This document shows positions 32,896-35,510 of a stretch of DNA of 35,510 nucleotides, in pieces. Every line of letters begins with the position of its first letter. Within the stretch, counting starts at the first letter, position 1. This DNA is from Scytalidium lignicola (Eukaryota > Ascomycota > Leotiomycetes). The position numbers and the translations under genes were made by a program. The stretch is taken from NCBI GenBank assembly GCA_002812745.2, contig NCSJ02000409.1, positions 1 to 35,510 on the forward strand. Direction: 5' to 3'. A model generated the notes under the pieces. It was not told the origin of the DNA, searched no databases, and saw only the letters and a list, made by a program, of their open reading frames with translations.

Positions 32896-34854
32896 CTACA
32901 ATATTAAAACTTCTTCAGAGGCTACACCATCTACCTCGAAAGCCTTACCATTCATGATACCATGAACATAGCATTCTCCGATCAGCTCATACCTGTTAGA
33001 CAGGTTTTGCTTAGGGCGGATTATTAATGGGATAGCTGAGCCTAGGGGAATAAAGATAGCATCTCCAACTCGCGTATGCCGCGAGACTTGGCTGATATAA
33101 CCCCTATGACTAATGCATCGTATTAGAGAAATGCAGAATTTCTCTGCCCCGAGTAGAAACATATTGCATTGATCCATTATCTCAGTTGTAGATTCCTTGG
33201 GCGATGCGATTTCTGGTAATGGCCATGAGTCGACGAGCACGTTTGCCGCAATCTTGAAAGCTCGGTAGAACTGTGCATATTCATCTGATGCGGCTAAAAT
33301 AGAGCGGGCTCTTAGATTACAGATCAGCAATCTCCATGTTATGGTGTCGATATCCTCTTTGGTAGGATATTCCTTCATTTCAGTAATCTTTTGGTGTAGC
33401 ATTCCCCTTATTTCCAAGACACAGCTAGCCACAAGACGCATCCCCTGCAAGTTTTCTAGGAGAGTCTGGTCGTTCCCACAGCGTTGACGAGTTTCTAGGT
33501 CGATCGTACCTAGTGTATGTAGACATCCTAACGACTCAATGGTATCGAATTTTATCCCTTTGACAACAAGGATATCTGGCAGAGAAGGATGTAGCCGGAT
33601 AGACGACTTGAACCTGGATGCAGAAGAGTACGCAGTAGACTGCCTGTACTCAGGTTTGTATTCTGCATGAGGCTCTGGACATAATCGGGGTTGCTGCTGT
33701 ATGCTCTTGCTACTCCAGTCTGGTACCCATGTTGGTAGACCTGGCGTAGTGTTGCAAGCATTATAGAGAAGGCTTATTCCATCACCATGATTTATAAAGT
33801 AGGATGCGTAACGACGATATGTATGTTGAACATCTTCCGAATAGTCTGGCAGCAAGGCGGGCTCCTTGGCTTCGATTGACAACCCTAGCAGGCTGAACAC
33901 ATAACCACTTGGAACCGTTGCGTTTGCAACCCTACACCGATGTAGTAGATGGATGAGTTTCCACTTGTTAAAGTGAGGCTTGCCCGCTCCAAGAATAACC
34001 ATAAAATGGAACAACTTTGCGGCTGACAACGTATCTGAATATCCATCCGCATTGGATCCCCTAATAATTGGCAGATCTGTGATCAGCGCAACTTCAAAGG
34101 CATTAACGAAAAACTTCCAGTCCATCTTCCAGCTTCCGCATATAACTTCTGCAACTTTAGAGACAACAGCCTCTTGAATGATCCACACGCGTCTAAACCA
34201 AGGCCTTAAGAAAAACTTGCGAGAAACGTCCCAGACATGATCAGTCTCCTCGGGGAGGCGCAGACTCTTGTTGCTTCTTGGCGGTATAATGGCCTTGTCA
34301 GAAAAGTCATTCCCTGAAAAAGTCCCAAAATCTTTACCAGCATCGACGATCTTTCTACACAATCCTGGGATATATATACTGCCATCGGCATCTTCACCGA
34401 GGTATATAATGACTCGTGAAGCTTTCTCATAAATATCCTTCATGAGAGGTACCTGCCGGCTTTTCTCATTGTTATCCTTTTGGTTAATGCAAAGAGCATC
34501 AATCCAAATAGGCCGAAATAGTATGGAATGTCGTGGTCTTTTAAGAGCGGCTTCGAGATTCGCGGTTATTCCTAGTGGAGAATTCCCAATCCACACCTCA
34601 CTCATGATGGTTAGATCCCCCCAGGTATATGAAAGAGCCCAGTATTCTGGAACGGCATCAAAAGGTAGCTGAGCAAAGGAGCATCGAATTGAATCTGAAG
34701 CGAGACCTGGATAGAGGAATGCAAGACGTAAAGACCGCAAATTCAGGTTCAAGGGCGTGTGTAGATAAGCACGAACCGGTTGCTGCTTGAGCGCATTAAC
34801 ATTGAGCGGGGGTATGAATTTGCGAAGTGCATTGCACAAAGCTGCAAAATCCAT
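32896..34854 (-). CDS. HET-domain protein (heterokaryon-incompatibility type)
   Basis: Intronless, 652 aa from the ATG at 34854 (the codon before is GTG). The HET domain begins about residue 45. Its three conserved blocks are visible: YWALSYTWGD (71-80), the ITANLEAALKRPR stretch (about 96-108) and IWIDALCINQKDNNEKSRQV (116-135), followed by LMKDIYEKASRVIIYLGEDADGS. The long C-terminal half is variable and carries a typical late HET-family region (GDAIFIPLGSAIPLIIRP, YELIGECYVHGIMNGKAF). HET proteins mediate allorecognition and trigger cell death after fusion of unlike strains; some act in other immune-like responses. There is no attached NACHT or repeat domain. TATATATA lies about 90 bases upstream. 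The frame is intact, so it is likely functional. A neighbouring truncated dynamin and a shared 36-bp repeat suggest a rearranged locus. Confidence 0.95.
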   Translation of the reverse strand: MDFAALCNALRKFIPPLNVNALKQQPVRAYLHTPLNLNLRSLRLAFLYPGLASDSIRCSFAQLPFDAVPEYWALSYTWGDLTIMSEVWIGNSPLGITANLEAALKRPRHSILFRPIWIDALCINQKDNNEKSRQVPLMKDIYEKASRVIIYLGEDADGSIYIPGLCRKIVDAGKDFGTFSGNDFSDKAIIPPRSNKSLRLPEETDHVWDVSRKFFLRPWFRRVWIIQEAVVSKVAEVICGSWKMDWKFFVNAFEVALITDLPIIRGSNADGYSDTLSAAKLFHFMVILGAGKPHFNKWKLIHLLHRCRVANATVPSGYVFSLLGLSIEAKEPALLPDYSEDVQHTYRRYASYFINHGDGISLLYNACNTTPGLPTWVPDWSSKSIQQQPRLCPEPHAEYKPEYRQSTAYSSASRFKSSIRLHPSLPDILVVKGIKFDTIESLGCLHTLGTIDLETRQRCGNDQTLLENLQGMRLVASCVLEIRGMLHQKITEMKEYPTKEDIDTITWRLLICNLRARSILAASDEYAQFYRAFKIAANVLVDSWPLPEIASPKESTTEIMDQCNMFLLGAEKFCISLIRCISHRGYISQVSRHTRVGDAIFIPLGSAIPLIIRPKQNLSNRYELIGECYVHGIMNGKAFEVDGVASEEVLIL

Positions 34855-34942
34855 CACTGCTGTTTGTTTTCGTCAACTTAGGGAAGGATAATCGTGTTCT
34901 CCGGCTGCATGTTGTTCCGCCCCGGATTTTAGGCTCCCGTAG

Positions 34943-34950
34943 TATATATA
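34943..34950 (-). promoter_or_regulatory. TATA box of the HET gene
   Basis: TATATATA lies about 90 bases before the HET start codon, the expected distance. No other core element was identified. Confidence 0.45.
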
Positions 34951-35021
34951 GTGTAGCTCTTACTGCTACAACACCAACCAACCTTCTCCTTCCTGCTCTA
35001 GTAATAATGATGATTGAAATA

Positions 35022-35057
35022 ACAAATGAAATTGGCCGAATTGAAGGAAGTGAATTA
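35022..35057. repeat. 36-bp direct repeat, copy 2 (HET promoter)
   Basis: Perfect copy of 30413-30448 in the same orientation, 168 bases upstream of the HET ATG. AT-rich DNA follows on the distal side, as it does at the other copy. Confidence 0.9.
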
Positions 35058-35402
35058 CGTAATACAGACTAGTACTCTTTAGTTATTTTTACGGTTAATT
35101 TACTATTATGACTTAAGTAACATATTATAATAATTCATAAATTATTATACATGTAACATATTTGAAGTTTTATAAAATATAAAACTGTGTGGTTATTGAG
35201 TTTGATAAGCGGTGATTTTGCTCGATTTCGCGGTAAATTTCAGGGTTCGACCGGGATTTACGTTAAGGCTTAGCGGGGGGGGGGTAATACACTTCATTTA
35301 CCTCTAGTGAGTCTGGACAGAGTAGATAATACAAATCACCGCTCACTTCTCTATCATGACTCTCTCCAACCTACTCAATTCTCCCATGGCCCATCCCCAA
35401 AG
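35058..35402. other. AT-rich intergenic region with an 11-base G-run
   Basis: AT-rich to about 35210, then a near-palindromic stretch (GGTAAATTTC...GGGATTTACG, 35232-35262) and a G homopolymer at 35275-35285. The final 100 bases are pyrimidine-rich, as expected before a plus-strand start. Confidence 0.5.
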
Positions 35403-35510
35403 ATGGCCGCTCTCGAATCCTCCGCCGGCGTAACCATCATCGACGACAAATCCTCGCACTGCATCCCCTTCATCCTCGCCCGCCTCGCCCTCCACCAAGC
35501 AGCGCAACCT
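35403..35510 (+). CDS. Possible 5' end of a gene, cut by window edge
   Basis: From the ATG at 35403 an open frame runs to the window end (36 codons, MAALESSAGVTIIDDKSSHC and on). Composition changes sharply to GC-rich with C in third positions, unlike the AT-rich DNA before it, which supports coding sequence. Two earlier ATGs (35356, 35386) are in other frames and one closes quickly. I do not recognise the family from so short a segment. Confidence 0.4.
   Translation, partial: MAALESSAGVTIIDDKSSHCIPFILARLALHQAAQP

Noticed and set aside
35240..35256. GGGTTCGACC resembling a tRNA B box
   Set aside because: No A box or acceptor stem at a suitable distance; the surroundings form a different near-palindrome.

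Overview
The window looks like nuclear DNA of a filamentous ascomycete (Pezizomycotina). The genes have 45-70 base introns with GTAAGT-like donors, CTAAC or CTGAC branch points and YAG acceptors. The gene content (PTH11-type receptor, HET-domain protein, Zn2Cys6 regulator, GH55 glucanase) is typical of that group, and gene islands alternate with very AT-rich, repeat-derived blocks that resemble RIP-decayed transposons. A helotialean (Leotiomycetes) host is my guess only. Seven isolated Ns beside homopolymers point to residual assembly ambiguity.

Layout. 1-6.5 kb: a complete six-exon PTH11-like/rhodopsin-domain receptor (minus), a gene-poor stretch with a GC-rich inverted repeat, and a complete three-exon FAD monooxygenase (minus). 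7.1-11 kb: a nest of mobile elements, comprising a 242-bp MITE with TA duplications, a roughly 2.9-kb AT-rich element with Tourist/Harbinger-like ends inside AT-rich palindromic arms, and a second 240-bp MITE with TA duplications. 11.7-13.7 kb: cytosolic asparaginyl-tRNA synthetase (minus, five exons). 15.8-18.8 kb: a secreted GH55 exo-beta-1,3-glucanase (plus, five exons). 19.4-20.1 kb: a Nudix hydrolase (plus).

21.2-26.5 kb is the most coherent functional unit. A MAL-type sugar-porter MFS transporter (minus, five exons) and an intronless, bacterial-looking glycerophosphodiester phosphodiesterase (plus) are divergently transcribed from a 732-bp intergenic region, followed by a Zn2Cys6 regulator (minus). 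The shared promoter carries two inverted copies of a composite motif ending in GGGCGGCTAGAGATAA, placed almost symmetrically (199 and 208 bp) from the two start codons. I read this as a small transporter-hydrolase-regulator module for uptake and cleavage of a sugar- or glycerol-phosphodiester. That function is inference.

27-35 kb: a small single-pass membrane protein, a dynamin-superfamily GTPase lacking its ATG, P-loop and switch I (5' truncated beside an AT-rich island), an unrecognised three-exon 282-aa protein, and an intact HET-domain protein. A perfect 36-bp direct repeat links the broken 5' edge of the dynamin gene to the HET gene promoter 4.6 kb away, suggesting a rearrangement. The 5' tip of another plus-strand gene may start at the right edge.
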